The notes under the pieces are model-generated. The model was not told the DNA's origin. It was given only the letters and a program-made list of their open reading frames with translations, and did not search any database. This document shows positions 1-14,600 of a stretch of 64,000 bases of DNA, piece by piece; the first letter of the stretch is position 1; each line of letters opens with the position of its first letter. The stretch is taken from NCBI GenBank assembly GCA_022605955.1, contig JAKCOZ010000018.1, positions 10,238,001 through 10,302,000 of the forward strand, written 5' to 3'. The stretch is from Rallus limicola. Taxonomy: Eukaryota; Chordata; Aves; Gruiformes; Rallidae. The position numbers were made by a program, and so were the translations under genes.

Positions 1-2110
1 TGCCCAAGACAGACAAGATTGGGTATACCATGGCAACTGAGAAATAGAGAGGATTCCCACAAAACTCTGCCTGGGCTGGGATTCCTTACCGTTTTATGCT
101 TTACCAAGCTGTTACAGCTCTTGAAGCCTTGGCAATTAGAGGAATATGCCACTTACTGAGAGTCAGACAGCTTGTAGCTATGTGAAGTATTCCAAGGAGA
201 GTTGGATGCAATTAAAAGGGAAAGTGATAAGATATTTCCTTGGGGCAAAAAAAGCCAAACATAAACCCCCACGCTCAATGATGTAGTCTCTATGTATATT
301 ACATCACCCGAAGGACCAGATTGGAAATGGATTGAAAATTTATTGAAGCCCATTTCCTTGGAAAACTTTCTGAGTCCATCAAACACTCACCTGATTTCTC
401 AGTTGGGAGCTTATGAACAATGTGCAGAGCAATCTTATTTTCAGCACTGAAATTCATGGTCACTTACAGCATAATGAATTCTTCTTTCTAGTGGAGATCC
501 AGGCACTCAATATATGCTGCTAAAACCTGGAGGAAACCAGCTCCAGCAGGGCTTTTGGCTTCAGAAATGGTTTTAGACGGTTGCAAAGTGCAGAATGAAA
601 ATGTAAAGGCCTCTTTAAGCTTTGGAGGAAGATAAGAAATTGTTACCCAAAAGTGTAATGTAGTTCCTGGAGTTGTATATTGAAATTATCCATGGAGGGT
701 GCTGGGTGTCCAAGCCACCTCATTCTGTGGCAGCTCAGCATCTGTATCTGCTTCTGCCTGTAAAGCTCTACTGGATTTCTAGGTCTTTCTGGCTACTGTC
801 CCTGCCCGGTGACCAGATTGCAATGGGGAGGGACTTTTGTGGGGACTGTTGGGAGCAGCATGGTTTGAGAAAGATGGATCTGTCTGCTGCTGTGATGACA
901 AACCTTGCTTCAGAGAGACCCTGCCTGGGCCCTCAGGCTGGCTGGTGTCCAGGCTCCCTACCCTCCCTGGGAGGTCTGTGCCATAACCAAATTCCTTTAA
1001 TCCCACACAGTTGTACTCCAGGTGAATGTAGGCCTGTGTCCTTGGTTTAGCTATATTTTTTTTTTGGTGAGCTAACTGGCCACTGCATCCTGTTGTGCTT
1101 TCTCATATGGGTGAGTTAACTGTGGGTCTTTCCAGTACATTTTGCCTTGAATGCTGCATATCTCACAGTTCCTTCACTTGTTCAAAGGTTTTTCCACAAA
1201 TCACCCACGCGATAGTCACCAGTCTGCCCACGTGAGTCGATAGGTCAGGATAACAGGGGATATCCAGTTTCTCCTTTTTTATATCTGTTTATTAAACAGA
1301 AAACTCCTGGGTTTGCAATGGGCAAGTCCCGATATTATCACAATGCTCTTTGTCTTGCCATGTTTCTTTTTAAGGTGGCAGAAGGAAGAAAAAGGAAGAA
1401 ACCCAGGTTTTTTCCCAGTTAAGCTGTAGAAGTGGAAAGCACCTAGCTTTGGGCTGAAAGTGGTCTACTTTGCCTAGGCTGGCAGTGACCCAACCTGCCT
1501 GCCCCGGTGCCAGGCTCTGCTGAGGTTGTTCTGTGTGGCCACCAAGGTGGCCGGAGAGGCTGTCACTGATACTCATGCAAGTGTCATACAACAGTGGTCA
1601 TGCTTGGGGATGGACTTATTTTTTGCTCTTTATTTCTAGAAGTAATGGAGTTCAGACTGTCAGGAAACACCAGGGATCAGCCATGACCACAGGTATGGAG
1701 AGGGACAATGATTTACTCCCACCCTGTCAGCTATGCTGTTCTCTGGAGGCTGCATTTCAGAAGGGTTGGAGTCTCCAGCCTTGCCTGGGTGGGCTGTGGG
1801 GCTGGGGCAAAGGGCTCTGCAGTGTGCTCTTCCCTTTCTTTGCAGCCAAGGGGCTCGTGGGGCTGAGCCCGTGGGCATGTATGGACTTTGTAGTTCCCAT
1901 TGTGGTGGGCTCTGCCTGTTCCCTTTCCTCCAACTCTGTTGCTTTAGCCAAGCTGTCCCTGTGGAGCAGGGAGGATGCTGGCAGAGCAGTGTGCCACTGC
2001 TTCCCATTGTGGAGAGGCAGGGGTGGCCCAGAGACCAATACAGAGCATGGGAGACTCACAGTTTTGAGGTTTCCTCATGGTTCTTTTAGGTTCCTTTGCC
2101 TTTTGGGCCT
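1..2110. other. Left flank, no recognised gene
   Basis: I see no gene here. Open frames on both strands around 670-1050 and 1530-2110 have no recognisable domain, no consistent splice-site framework and no codon pattern that separates them from chance. They are treated as non-coding. Confidence 0.5.
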
Positions 2111-2290
2111 ATAATCATAGGATGTGTTAGGTTGGAAGGAACCATTAAAGGCCATCTACTCCAACCGCCCTGCAGTAAGCAGGAACGCTAACTAGATCAA
2201 GTCACTGAGTCCCATCAAGCCTGGCCTTGAATATCTCAAGGCATGGGACCTCTACCACCTCTCTGGGCAACCTGTTCCAGTGATCTACCG
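2111..2290 (-). mobile_element. CR1 LINE 3'-end fragment
   Basis: Read on the plus strand, this begins with an ATCATAGGAT-like tail followed by GTTGGAAGGAACC and CTCCAACC, then GCCTGGCCTTGAAT and CTCTGGGCAACCTGTTCCAGTG. This is the reverse complement of the well-known CR1 3' untranslated end, so the element lies on the minus strand. Only the 3' terminal part is present, as is usual for 5'-truncated CR1 copies in birds. Confidence 0.88.
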
Positions 2291-5200
2291 CTCTCATATT
2301 GAATAATAATCAGCTGCATCCCCTGTCTCCCTAGGGCAAGTGAAAGAAGAGTTGATGTCAAGCATCAGGGGAGCTGCCGAGTCTCCAGGACCGCCAGAGC
2401 TGCCTTCATCCCCCCCTTCTGCAGTGAATGGGGTCTGTCCTTCCTCAGGTGGAGGCCAAAGGACTGTGGAGACCCAGTGGTGTCTTCGCAGGTCTGCCCT
2501 GCGCATGCCATAGCGGTCTCTGCCGCTTCGCTGTGTCTTAGCGTGCTTCTACAATAAAGATAACTCAGCAGCTTCATGTCACTTTTCTTCACTTGAGCCT
2601 CATGGGAGGGACACTCCAGTCCCCACTCCAACTTTATACCATGTGCCCCTTAAGCAATAACCAAGCACAGAGGCCACTGGGGTTGCACCAGCTGCTGTAA
2701 ATACCTGGCGAAGATGTTGGACCTGAGGAGGAAGAGCGTGGTTGGGGGTTTTGTGAGGAGGGACCAGGAGTGAGGTTCTCTGACTCATTGTGGGGTCTTG
2801 GGTCAATCACTTCACTGCCCTTTCAGCCCTTTTCTCTTGTCTGTAAAACTGACATTAAAAGATATTTACCTACCTCAGAGGGTTGTTTTGAGATTTAATT
2901 GGTTTATGTTTGGAAACCCACAGAGGAAAATTGGTTTTAAAGCATGCCAAATCGGGCTGGCAGTTTAACTACTGCACTAAGTGTCCTCTTCCACCCTCCT
3001 CATCTGGGGCTCTGGCAAACCCAAACTACCTAGTTTAGAGCAGCTGGGAGGATTAGATATAGACCTTAACTGGTCATGGTAGATGGTATACTGAGTCCTG
3101 CTGCACCAAAGCTGGAGTTGGGGGCATAGACAGGGAGGTCTCTGGAGGTGTGAATTTGGCCAGTGTTATTTCTTGAGGACAGAAGCAGTGATGGTACTCT
3201 TGAGGCAATGCTGGCCAAGCAGAAAGCTCAGCCATTTTGGTGGCCCATGGACCTTCACATTGTGCTTCTGGGTCATCCTTCTGCCCTGGCTTGAACTTCC
3301 CTCCACAGACAAGGATCTGTGGACACAAGGGCTCAGACAGCGCTTGGCTTGGTGAGCCATCTCCTGCAAGCGCTTCCTTTTGGGGTCCTGGTGCTGGAAG
3401 AGATGAAGTGAGAAGTTCCATGGTGTTGAATGGCTTAATCTATTTGAGGGTAAGCATTGTTGCTTTGAGATGTAACTGATTTACTGACACTTCTAATTAA
3501 TTTATATTCTGTAACTAGTTTAGATGAAGCCCAGTCTTTGAGCTGTGGTCTCACCCGGTTCATTTGGGGCAATGTATCCAAGAATGGGGTGGGATTTGCA
3601 AAGCAGGAGATTCTGATGGTGGGTTAACAGAGATCTGCTGGCAGTTGCACGTACTTCCTGTACTTTCTTTTATAGCTGTTACTTAAAACAAATATGTTCT
3701 TTATTTGTATAAACTTTATTGCAGGACATTTCCCGAAGACCTTGAGTGAACACAGTGTTTGAGTCCATTTTAGTTGTGACCTGATCTGCAAACACTTTCT
3801 GTTGCAGATAAGACTGGAATCACTTTTCTTTCAGATTTTGGCAGGATTTTACCTAATATCAATTAATTTCACTCCCACCAAAGACTTAAGATTTTTTTTT
3901 CCAATTAAGTTATCAAATCTGTCTTTTCCTACTGCAGGTAATGAGAATTGATTTTCAGCTCTCAAAATGCTTACGCACAGATCATGTTTTATTTCTGTTA
4001 ATGATGATAAAACCTGAATTTATTATCAGCAGATTCTGACATACGTAGTTGCTAATATTTTGTGTGCTGACTTTGAATATGAGCCAACACTATGATTCAG
4101 AAATAAATTATTACAGCTTATTTCTGCATGGAAAATCCCCTCACCAGGTAGTCATGCAGGGCAAAAGTCACCAGTTTGATCCCAGTTAGCTGTTTTGGGG
4201 GATACAAAACATTGTCTGCCTTTTGACCTGTGATGAAACAAGTACATTCTTGAAAGTTATTCATGCAGCCTGGGGATGATGAATATCAGGCAGCAAAAAT
4301 GTTCTTTGGTAGTGTCTGCTCCCTGATTCTCAGCTAAAATCCTGAGCAGGGACATCTACATGATTTCATAAAAGCAGCATACAATTTGCAGCTTAAAATA
4401 AATTCTTGCAAATGTAAATCAGTGCACTTGAAAGCTATTATGATTTTTAGTGATTTCAAGTATTTAGGTTTTGAAATAATCACCCATAAAACCTGTATTA
4501 ACCATGCTCCAAAAGCAAGGAGCTGATGAAGATGGTGCCCTAGTAGCCTCTTCCGTCAGCATTCAAGCACCTTCTGAATTTCTCCTGCTGCCAGTGGAAA
4601 TTATCTTCCACAAAAATTGCCACTGGCAGTAACAGACCATTCGTCAGATGCCAAACTGGTCTGTAGAGAAGGCTCAGGGCTTTGACTTGCTGAAACTGCC
4701 CACGCTGTCATTAACAGCCCTACCAGAGGTAGCAACGCTATCTCCCACTCTCAGCAGCTTGCCTGGCCTGTCTTTTCTTGTTTTCAACCTCCTTTTGCAG
4801 CACACTCCAAGGTCTTGGTGATGATGTCTGTCCATGTTGTGGAGCCCCAGTGGGACTCTGATGCCACACATTGTTTCTGTGATGTTCCTGGGGAGAGGGC
4901 AGCAAAGGCTCAAGAGGTATGGAGAATTTATTACCCTTTCTTTTATGCTTGCTCTTGGTTTCCCTTTGTGTTGCCCTCTAATGCAGTAACGAGGCCAAAA
5001 ACATCCTCTACGAGCCTGGAAAGGTACCAGCGCTCTGGGGAGTCTTTGGTTTGCTGTAAATGACACTATATTAAGGTATGCCTGGCCAAGATCCATGGAC
5101 CCCCATATGGTTCACAGCAGTTTCTGAGGTTCTGCAGAACCGGTGTTATGAATCGGCAGCTTCGGTCTCCAGGCCTCTCCAAGTGGATGGGTTTTGAGCT

Positions 5201-8200
5201 AAGCTGCTCTCTGCAGGGGCATCAAGTCTCTTGATTTTTTTCATAGAAGGTGTCAGGTACTTATGCAATTCTTCAGGTGTGCAAATGCTGCTCCTGGTAT
5301 ATACCAAGGACTGTTGATTCTGGCAGACGACTCAAGAGACCTTGAACTCATAGTGGGGTTTCTCAATCCTCCACAGTCTGTCCTTTTGGAGCATGGTAGC
5401 TCTGCCTGCTGCCTCCCAGCTGCTCTCACGGCTGCTGTGGAGGGGGAGGAGCCTGTGCATGGCAGTGTGGTGTGCTCCGGCCATGGGATTTCTTGCAGTC
5501 TGCTGCAGTAGACAGTGCCAGAAATCCTGCAGTAATATTTTGCTTCTTCAGGAACTAAGCAAGTTGTGATGTGGAAAATCTGATGCTTATTTTTGCAGTG
5601 AAGCCCCTCTGGGTCTGCTGCACAGTGCCCTTTTCTGGTGCTCCCTACACCCCTGCCATAATCCCACCAAGCAACTGTCACGTTATGGGTACCTGGGGGT
5701 TTCAGCATTATTTGCCTTGATTATCACAACTTCTGGTCCATGGTCCCTCTCTTTTTATTGTGGGGATTGGCGAATGGGCTTGTGCCTTTCCTCTTTTAAG
5801 GGCTCCTGTTTGGCATGTCAGCACACGTGTCCTTTCCTGTAGGTCCTCTCTGCTACAGGTAGCTATTGTCCAGGCCCTTTCCTTCGGATTTCCCCACTGA
5901 GGAGCTTTCCCGATGCCCAGTCTTCCCACCGGGTCTACAATACAAGAACTTCTAATATTTTCTCAGGCACAAAGGCATGAGCAGCTCTGCTCAAGTTTTT
6001 ACTGCTGAAAATAGTAAGATGAAAATGCAACTACTTGCAAATTACAAATGCAGATGAGAATTCATGATTCACCTTGATGTTGAAGGTCTTGAAATAAACA
6101 GCTTAGTGTTAGGTGTAGTAACATCTGTGCACTTGGTTTGTGGATGGGAAGCACAGGCAATTTCTACTTCTGTGCCTGAAAAACAGGTGCTTTGGCTTTA
6201 TTGCCTCCTGGCCTCAAAGGGGTCGTGTCCTTCCTTGCCTGCTGCCAGTGAAATTCTGCAGATGTGGTGAGGAGATTCACAGCTGTGACTAGAGGTAACC
6301 TGGAGAGGCGGCAGTACCAGTGGAGTGTCTGTGTGCTGGGCTGCTCAGCCAGGCAGGCCTTCCAAAGCCTTTCCTGACATGCCCAGAGAAGGGAAAACAA
6401 ACAGGGAGACATCAACACACCATGACTGCGGGTGGGGGTTGCACAAACACAAAGATGTAAACACACAGACACAACCAAAGGTCTCCTTATCCTGCAGCTC
6501 CCTGCCCAGCCAGGGTGGGATGTGCTGCACCAGAAGGTGCTACAGGCCCTGAAAAGCTCCGTCTTGCCAGCCCGATGGCTGGTGGAGAAAGCTCTGCCCA
6601 GTCCCTCTCCGTAGGGCCTCAGCATACGTCTTGTGCCCTCACCAGAAGCCTGAAGCTGAGTGCTACGTGTCTCAGCCGAGGTGGGGGACAGCATGCATGT
6701 GCTGTTGCTGCAGGGATATTTTCTAGATCCCAATTCCTCCTCTAGATCCTTGACAGGTGTTTGCTGTTCTGTCCCCTTAATCTGTCTTCTATTGCAAACT
6801 ATTCCCCGCATTTAATAACTTGGTTGAAAGAAGAGTGATTTGATCTTGACAGAACATGCTGAGTCAATCTATTTTAACAGCAGATTTGGTTTGCAAATAA
6901 TATCTCCTTTCCAATAAAGTTCAGGTGTCATCTCTGTGGACATTGGCAGGAATTCGCTTGACCATGACAGCTTATACAGAGTCTGGCAATTAAGTTGTCA
7001 AGATACATTTTGCTCTGCCAGGAAACATTAATTGATGATAGTTGTGGCTGGAATAAGCCCTGCGAGATGGGTATCAGGATGGACAGAGGTCCTTGTAGCT
7101 AGGGCCTGCATTGGTCCAAAGGTGTGGAGTCCTTGACACTTGGTGGAACTGAGATAAGGGACAGGGCAGGAGACACTAGGACTGAATATTGGGGGGAAGG
7201 AGGGAAAACTAGATATATGAAGAGAGATCTCTTAATGTCACTAGAGATTAACGTAGCCGGAAACGCTGGCATTTGGGGAAACTTTCTTTGCAGATGCACA
7301 CTGCAAACTACTAATGTTAGCAGAGCTCCTGGATATGAAAGCAAATAGAATTTTCCATTAGGTAATCCCCCAAAATCGTGTTATTGTGGATTTGCTTTTC
7401 AAGTGAGAAGGATGTTCGAGACGTCCTTCTCTTAGGAAATAAAACTAGGATGATTCAACATGAGCTCGCTCTGTTTAAATTATGTCAAAAATAGATCTAC
7501 AAGTAAGGATTTTGGTTACCAAGTACAGAATTTTAAAAATTAAAAGTCATAGTGAAATGCAGAGAACTTAAAATCCCAATTGAGAAGAGTAGGATTGAGA
7601 CCAATCCAAAAAATTGCCAAAAATCTCCTTAAATAAACAACAAAAGTGTTTGGCACCAATCTGGGGGCTGTTACCTTAACAGTGGGCAAGCCTTGAGGAG
7701 AAATTTGAAGAAAACTAAAGATATAAAGCATAAAGGGATAATGTACACGGTGAATTTTCAGGAAGGAAGCCATGTGTGGGCTAATATCAATCTTTATGAA
7801 GTTGGCTGACTTCCTAGATAAAGGGAATACAGTACATCTAGTCTCTACAGACATCAAAAGCACTTGGCCTGCTGCCCTGTGGGGTGGTGTCACTTAGGCT
7901 TGGTGAGGTGGGTCAGGTGAGGTGGGCCCTTCCATGGGGAAAGGGGTAAGAAGTGAGCAGAGGGTGCTGTGGGAGTTATCGGTGAACAGCCAAAAAGGTG
8001 GATTTTAGGACCAAACTGAACATTTTTGCTCTGTGCTGTAGTACAGACAAAGTTGGCACGTGGAGCAGGGCACTGCTGAGTTTTAAAAAACAGGGGAAGA
8101 GCTGGTTTCCTCCCGTAGAGCACAGGGTGACCTTCTGGGCTGAAATTGCCTGGGCTCAAACTGGGATGAAATACAGCAGTGAAGAGTACAAAATCATGTT

Positions 8201-8540
8201 CCGAGGGTAAATAACGAGGGGTTTAGCTATCAGCTGGCAGCTCAGTTGAAAACTGTAGAGGAGGATAAAGATGTAACTGCATTCAGCCGGTTGTGGGGTA
8301 GGTGTGAGCCTGCAATGTGCTGCAGCCATGCGAGGGGCAGCGCAGGGCTGGGGTGGATCAATCTGGAGGAGAGGGGTCCTGGCACACTCCCCACACCCCT
8401 TGAGCCACACAAAAGGCCCCTTCCTGGCATACACGCTGATGTCAATCATTAGCTAGAAATCTATAGCTGAGTAAACATAATTTTGGCTTTGAATGCTGAT
8501 GACAGACTTGGAGCGTTACCTAATACAGTGGGATCACTTG
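2291..8540. other. Intergenic, no recognised gene
   Basis: I find no conserved coding signal in this stretch. Several minus-strand open frames follow each other between about 4674 and 5929, but I cannot relate them to any family and see no splice or start context that supports them. The 3' half is the upstream flank of the ovoinhibitor gene. Confidence 0.45.
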
Positions 8541-8554
8541 ACATCATGGTGTGC

Positions 8555-8561
8555 TATATAT
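8555..8561 (+). promoter_or_regulatory. TATA box of ovoinhibitor gene
   Basis: A TATATAT run in the context GTGCTATATATTCC lies 83 bases before the ovoinhibitor ATG. A start site about 30 bases downstream (near 8585-8590) would give a 5' UTR of roughly 50 bases. The other four genes of the cluster have the same layout. Confidence 0.7.
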
Positions 8562-8637
8562 TCCTGCTCATACCTGCAATCTTCCTCTCCCGCACAGAGA
8601 GCTAGCAGGCTGCACTGGAGCGGTACCTCTGTTTGCC

Positions 8638-11600
8638 ATGAAGATAACAGGGGTTTTCGTGAAGGCGGCTCTAGCCCTTTGCTGCTGCCTAGGTGAGTAT
8701 TGTCTGTGATATTGCAGGCATCAATCTAGCTGAATCAGAACTGAATTTTCACTTCAGTAAAAGTATTTGGGTCTTGTAATGTGGAGGAGAGCCTTATTCC
8801 ATGAGGAAATACTCTTCCTGGGAGTCTGTAGCAAAAAAAATTAGACTTAAAGACTGAGGTTTTAGCAAACCTCATACAGGTGATTCTTTTAATCTCAGTT
8901 TGTAGGAGCAAATTGCTGAAGGAGCAGTCCTAGGGCAGGGCAGGAGATTGCACATGGGAGTACTGAGCATAAGGGTACAGTAGAACTGTTAGAGATGACA
9001 TCAGTATCCATGCAAGCAAGCTGGGGAAATGCAAACTTCTAGTAGTGCTCTGTAAGTGGACTGTGCTGTTCATGGTACCTCAGAAGGATGCATTTGGAGA
9101 TGGGCAGTGCCAGTGGCTGACACCATCTTGGACGCATGTGTTTAAGCTCCTGAAAGTCAGGTATATAAATTCTCTTGGAAGGAGTTAAAATCCAAGAACA
9201 CTGAATTGAAAGTATCTGTATTACTTCCCTGTGACGTCTTAGGGGGATGAAGCCATGTGCTCTTCCCTGCTTTATTTCCCCTCAAAAGTGCAATGAAACT
9301 TAGTAACATTTAATACATCCTGTGGCCATTTAGTGGCATAATGTAAGACTCTGTGTTTTTTGTGAACCCAATAAACCAGTCAACAGCAGTTACTGAATTT
9401 AAGTTTCATGAAAAGCCATAAGCTTATCTTCTCTGCATATCAATAATTTTTTTGTCTCAATTTTTTTTCTTTCAGGTATTGCCTTTGGAACTGAGGTGAG
9501 CTACAGATCTATTCTATTCCATGTTTCTGGTAAAGTAGAAACAGTATGTAATTACCTGATGAGCAAGTGGATTAAATCTAATGAAAGCTTGGCTGTTCAA
9601 ATAATATTTGCTAGTGCATGATTGAATGATATTGCCAATTTCACGAGAAGTTCACCCATTTTTTTAACATATTTTCAGTCCATCAAATGCAATGAAGAAA
9701 GTGAAAAGTAGTTATCCAGCCTCGTTATATTAACTCATAGACATAATTTAGTTACTCCAAGCCAAATGCAGTAGGTTGCCTCTGCATGAGGAATACCCTT
9801 ACGATGATATGCTGGAAAGTATCAAAATCTGTGATTCCAATAACTTTTTGCTATGCAGTAAGACCTGCAGAACTGAGTTCTGTGCATGGGTTTCCCATAT
9901 CCATATCACAGAGAGGAAAACAGCAGGGGCTGCGCGATGGATTTGTCTGCAGGTTCTTCCCACGCAGTTACGAGGCTCCTGTAACTCACCAGAGACTGCA
10001 GCACGATTTGAAACGATCAGATTTTGAGCTGAGGGGCTCTGGTGTACAGCCGGGCTCCCAATTACCAGCCGCCTTCATTAGGCACCGTCTCACCCACAGC
10101 AATCCTTCCTCAGTGCTGAGCCTCCCCCGGACCCCAGCAGGAAAGCATAATCAGAAACTTCTTGTAGAGAAGATTCACTCCTCCTGACTGCCTGAGCAGA
10201 TTCAAAATAATACCTCTAATTTACCTCCCGGCAGGAGCTGTGGCTGTGCTGGTGGGAGGCTGCATGGGGGGGGCTGCTAGTGTGGGGCAGCCAACGTTGG
10301 GGCTGATTCTGGGCTGCTTTGGCAGGTTGATTGCAGCCAGTATGCCAGCAGCATCAGCAAGGGTGGGACGATCGTGGTAGCTTGCCCAAGGAACCTGAAG
10401 CCGGTCTGTGGCACCGATGGCACCACGTACAGCAACGAGTGCGGGATCTGCCTACACAACAGGTAGGTGCTGCCCAAGATGTAGCAGAAGCTGCAGGGCA
10501 AGGGCCTCAGTGTAAGGGTGGCAGCTTCAACCCCCAAAGATAGACTGGACAGAGGAGCATGGCAGTTAGTAGCTGGGTGTCAACACCACCAGCCTTGAGG
10601 CGGTACTGCTCTCTGCAATCCCTGACACAGGTCTGCTTTCTTCTAGTGAACACAGGACCAATGTGGAGAAGGAACATGATGGAGAATGTGAGCCAAAATC
10701 TATTACAGTAAGTCAAAATCCATGGAAGGCTTCATTTGGCTGTAAAAGGGGACAGTTCAAGCACTACACAGTCAGAAAACAGGACGTGCACAGCTGGTCT
10801 GCATAGCTCAAAGGGAATTAAAACCTAAAATTAAAATCTTGATAACCAAAGCTGAGAGGGTTTTTATGGGCTATCTGGTACCGTGTCTCTCTGCTTTTCT
10901 AATTCAGTCTTCTAGGCTCTGTAATTGGGAACAAAATGAAAATGTTGTGCTGGCTCCAGGTTGGATCTCACCACCTGGATAACTCCAGCAGGGTGTTATG
11001 AAGGACTTCACAAAATCCAAATCACAGTCCTTGGTATGCCATCCTTTTTTTCAGCAGGAGAGAATTCCCATGCAACTGACTCTGGCTTCCACTTTTGATA
11101 GTGGAATTAGTTTGATGCTGGATTTGTCCCCAGGGGCTGAGAGTGAAGCAGATTGCGTAGGAGTCTTACACCTTTATATGAAAAATGTGGCTTTTTTTTC
11201 CCTCTGTCCCTATTATTTTTACAGATCGATTGCAGCATGTACCAGAGAACTGTAGTAGATGATCACGTCATGGTAGCATGCCCAAGGATACTAAAACCAG
11301 TCTGTGGCTCAGATAGCTTCACTTATGACAACGACTGTGGGATCTGTGCCTATAATGCGTAAGTCTTGTGCATACAACATCCTCCTGGATGGTTAGGGAT
11401 AGTTCAGGCTCTTGGGAGCGCTTCTGTAAAACACTAGTCTTTAAGGCAGGTGTCTCTGTAGGTCTCTTTGGAGCTGGCTGCTCGTAATTCTCCAGCCAAC
11501 CCAAGTTTTCTTCCCCATTTTCTGTCTGTGCTCATGATGGGTATCACAATAGAAGGTAGAGGACAACCCAGAGCAGAGCTGTGAACAGATCAAAGTGTTA

Positions 11601-14600
11601 CCAGTAATAGCCAATCACTCCTAACACTTAATTACCATGTGATATGGAAATACTGTGCATTTGCTGTTACCATCTATGGGGCTCATTCAGAGAAGTCAAG
11701 CAGCTGTGGTATCCTGTAGGGCAGGTAGCACCTTCCTTTCTGCTACCAGTGCCTAAAGTGTAATAGGAAAAGTTATTCTTGAGCCTTTCTAACCAAACAA
11801 TTTTTTTCTTTCAGAGAATATCACACCAACATTACCAAGATCCATGATGGAGAGTGCAAGGAGATTCTCACCGTAAGTGCAATAGAAATCAGAAATCCAT
11901 CACAGTAACAGGGTTGTTAACAGCATTCTGAGAACCCCACAGATTTCCTTAGGAAATTCCAAGAGGACCAGGTGTCAAGGCTTACAAAGGTCCCAGTCCA
12001 TGCTTTGCTTTTCTGCACAGTGAGGGTGGATCTTGCATCCCCCCTGCTCCAAAGAGAGGGTCACCCTATGCGCACCACACCAAACTGGGTGTGAAATGAG
12101 AAGCTGCAGTACATCAGTGCAGCAGAACTCACTGCCCCATGTATCAAGCTGGCTTTTGTGCCCAGATCAGGGGGAAGCCCAAGATTTCACTTGCCAGCAT
12201 GCTGTTGACAGTCTTCTCTCTGGAGATCACAAGTGTCTCCACCTTTTGCAACAGGGATTCAAAGCTCCCATGCTGGTTGCTTTCACAGATGCAGTGAGAC
12301 TCATAAGAGCACTAAGCATATGTATTTATAGAGAAGAGTTAATTATATATTTGCATGAGGCCAGAAGTCTGGTGCCTCAGGAAGAGAAGCTTCTAGATTT
12401 CAGCACCAAAATTCTGGGATGTAGAAAGACCACTCTCCAGCTGATAGATACTTCAGATACTGTGCTTAACTCCAGGGAATCTGGAGTACTGAGTAATCAT
12501 AGAGCTTGCAAAATGAGAAAACCAACACATAAATAGTATTAGTCAGTCTTCTACCTGGTGAAAAATATTCCTTGCTAAATTCAGTACTGGTTTGGGGTGG
12601 GGTTTTTTTATAGGAATGGGCTAAAAACTTTGTATATGTTCTGACTGAAAGATCCTTTCTCCATGATAGTTGTTTTTCTTGACTCCTAGAGAGAGAACTA
12701 GGATAATACTGAGATTTAGCTGCAGTCTCAGGGCTTTGTCCTGTTGGAGAAACAGTGGAGGCTATGATAAAGAATGAAAAGTTTTTGCATCCAATTTTCT
12801 TGCATAGCAAGGCTCCATCGGGGTTATTCTCCTTATTTTGATAGATTAACTGCGATAAGTACCCAAAACAAGTCACTAAGGATGGCAAAGTATTAGTATC
12901 CTGTCCAAGGATCCTGAATCCAGTTTGCGGCACAGATGGCGTTACATATGATAACGAATGTGGGATCTGTGCCCACAACGGGTAAGTGCTGTATGTAGAG
13001 TGCTCCTTCTAATATCCAGTAGTGCTTTGCAGTCCTGAGAAACATCCTGCTGCTCTTCTGCTTATGCCTATTTCTTCAAGTCTCTCAGAAGGTGGATTGG
13101 TTTTGGATTTACATCAAGTTTCCATCTGATACCTTCCTTGTGCTCGTGAGGGGAAACTTTGAAGAGTCAGATGGCAGGTCCTTAGATTATTCTATGGGCT
13201 AGGCAGTGACTGAGCAGAGGAAGGAATAATTCAAAATGTGGCATTAAATTGCATTTTATGAGAAGATGTGATGAACTTGTTAATGAGTAAAGTAATGTAG
13301 CTATTCTGACACATTCCTATAGAGTCTGAAGCCATGGTTTGTGTCATTTTGCATGAGGCTGTGACCAAGAGGGTTAAGCATTTAGTTCAACTTTGTTTCC
13401 TTCTTCCAGAGAACAGAGGACCCACGTTGGCAAAAAGCATAATGGAAAATGCAGACAGGAAAGTTCTGAGGTGAGTATTCAATATAAGGCATATTTCTCC
13501 TCTTAGCTGTATTATCTCAAAGGTGCCCCAAGGCTAAGTCTACTCTAAAAGTGAGCTGGCCTGAAGCCTGGCTGTCTCCATCTGTCTATTTAGTCACATC
13601 AGCCCCTTGTGTTGAGGATGCCTTCTGTCCTGAGGCAGGTGTCCTCTGGGCCCTCCATGCCCACAGAGCCCTGGCAGATGGATTGTGAGGGAGCTAGGCA
13701 CAGAGTTTACATTCCCAATTCATACCTACACCAACCTTTGGGGTTGGGTGTATTTCTGGTATGCAGAGCACATCTGAAGGTCTGATCTGAATGTATCAGC
13801 CAAAAAGCCCCAGGGATGGTGTTTAGGATATGCCAGCACATGAATGTGGATGATGATCAGTTTGGGCTTAGATCTTTCTTTGAGGATACTCTTCAAAAGC
13901 ATTATCAGCAAAACCCAAATCCCTTTACTATTCTGGTGTTTTGTTTATACTGCAGAATGAAAAGAGGACTGTGTTTTTCTCTGGGTTTGGCTTTTCTGGC
14001 ATATTTTGTGTTTGGGATTGAGTGAGGCACTAACCCAAGTGATTTGGCATCTCACAAGCTATGCAGTGCTGTGCAGTTCCCTCTGTGTGTGGAGGATTCA
14101 TGCAGAACTGGCAGCCTGGCTTTGAGAGAACTGAAATGCAGCACCGGTGTTGTCTCAGCATCCCAGCATAAAAGACGTGGCAGGGGATTAAGTTGTTTGG
14201 GTTTTTTTTTCTCAGAGAACAAGGATTTCCCAGTTTTGACACTCCTGCTTTTTGTAGATTGATTGCAGTCAATACCCATCAAGAATGATGAAGGGTGGTA
14301 AAGCCCTGATGCGCTGCCCAAGGATCCTGCTCCCTGTCTGCGGCACAGACGGATTTACTTATGACAATGAATGTGGCATCTGTGCCCATAACCTGTAAGT
14401 AGTGTATGTTGTTGGACTGTCTCTTAGAGTGAGTAGACATGGCTAGTGCTCCAGATGGCTCTTCTTTTGATACCAACATATAGACATGGAACCATAGAAC
14501 GGTTTTGGTTGGAAAAGACCTTCAAGATTATCGAGTCCAACCACCTATCCAGCCCTACTAGGTCCAACGCTAGATCATGTCACTAAGTACATCTACTCTT

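Noticed and set aside
1533..2114. 193-codon plus-strand open frame
   Set aside because: Overlapping frames are open on both strands, the product has no known motif, and its end runs up to a CR1 fragment.
2380..2620. Possible solo LTR (ACAATAAAGATAACTC-like segment)
   Set aside because: The AATAAA context recalls avian ERV LTRs, but I cannot find TG...CA ends or a target duplication.
4674..5929. Run of three minus-strand open frames that might be a retroelement or unknown gene
   Set aside because: No reverse transcriptase, gag-like zinc knuckle or other motif is visible and the frames do not join through plausible splice sites.
12033..12536. 167-codon open frame in an ovoinhibitor intron
   Set aside because: It lies wholly between exons 6 and 7, shows no recognised domain, has an unremarkable composition and lacks splice links to neighbouring exons. 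It is most likely a chance frame.
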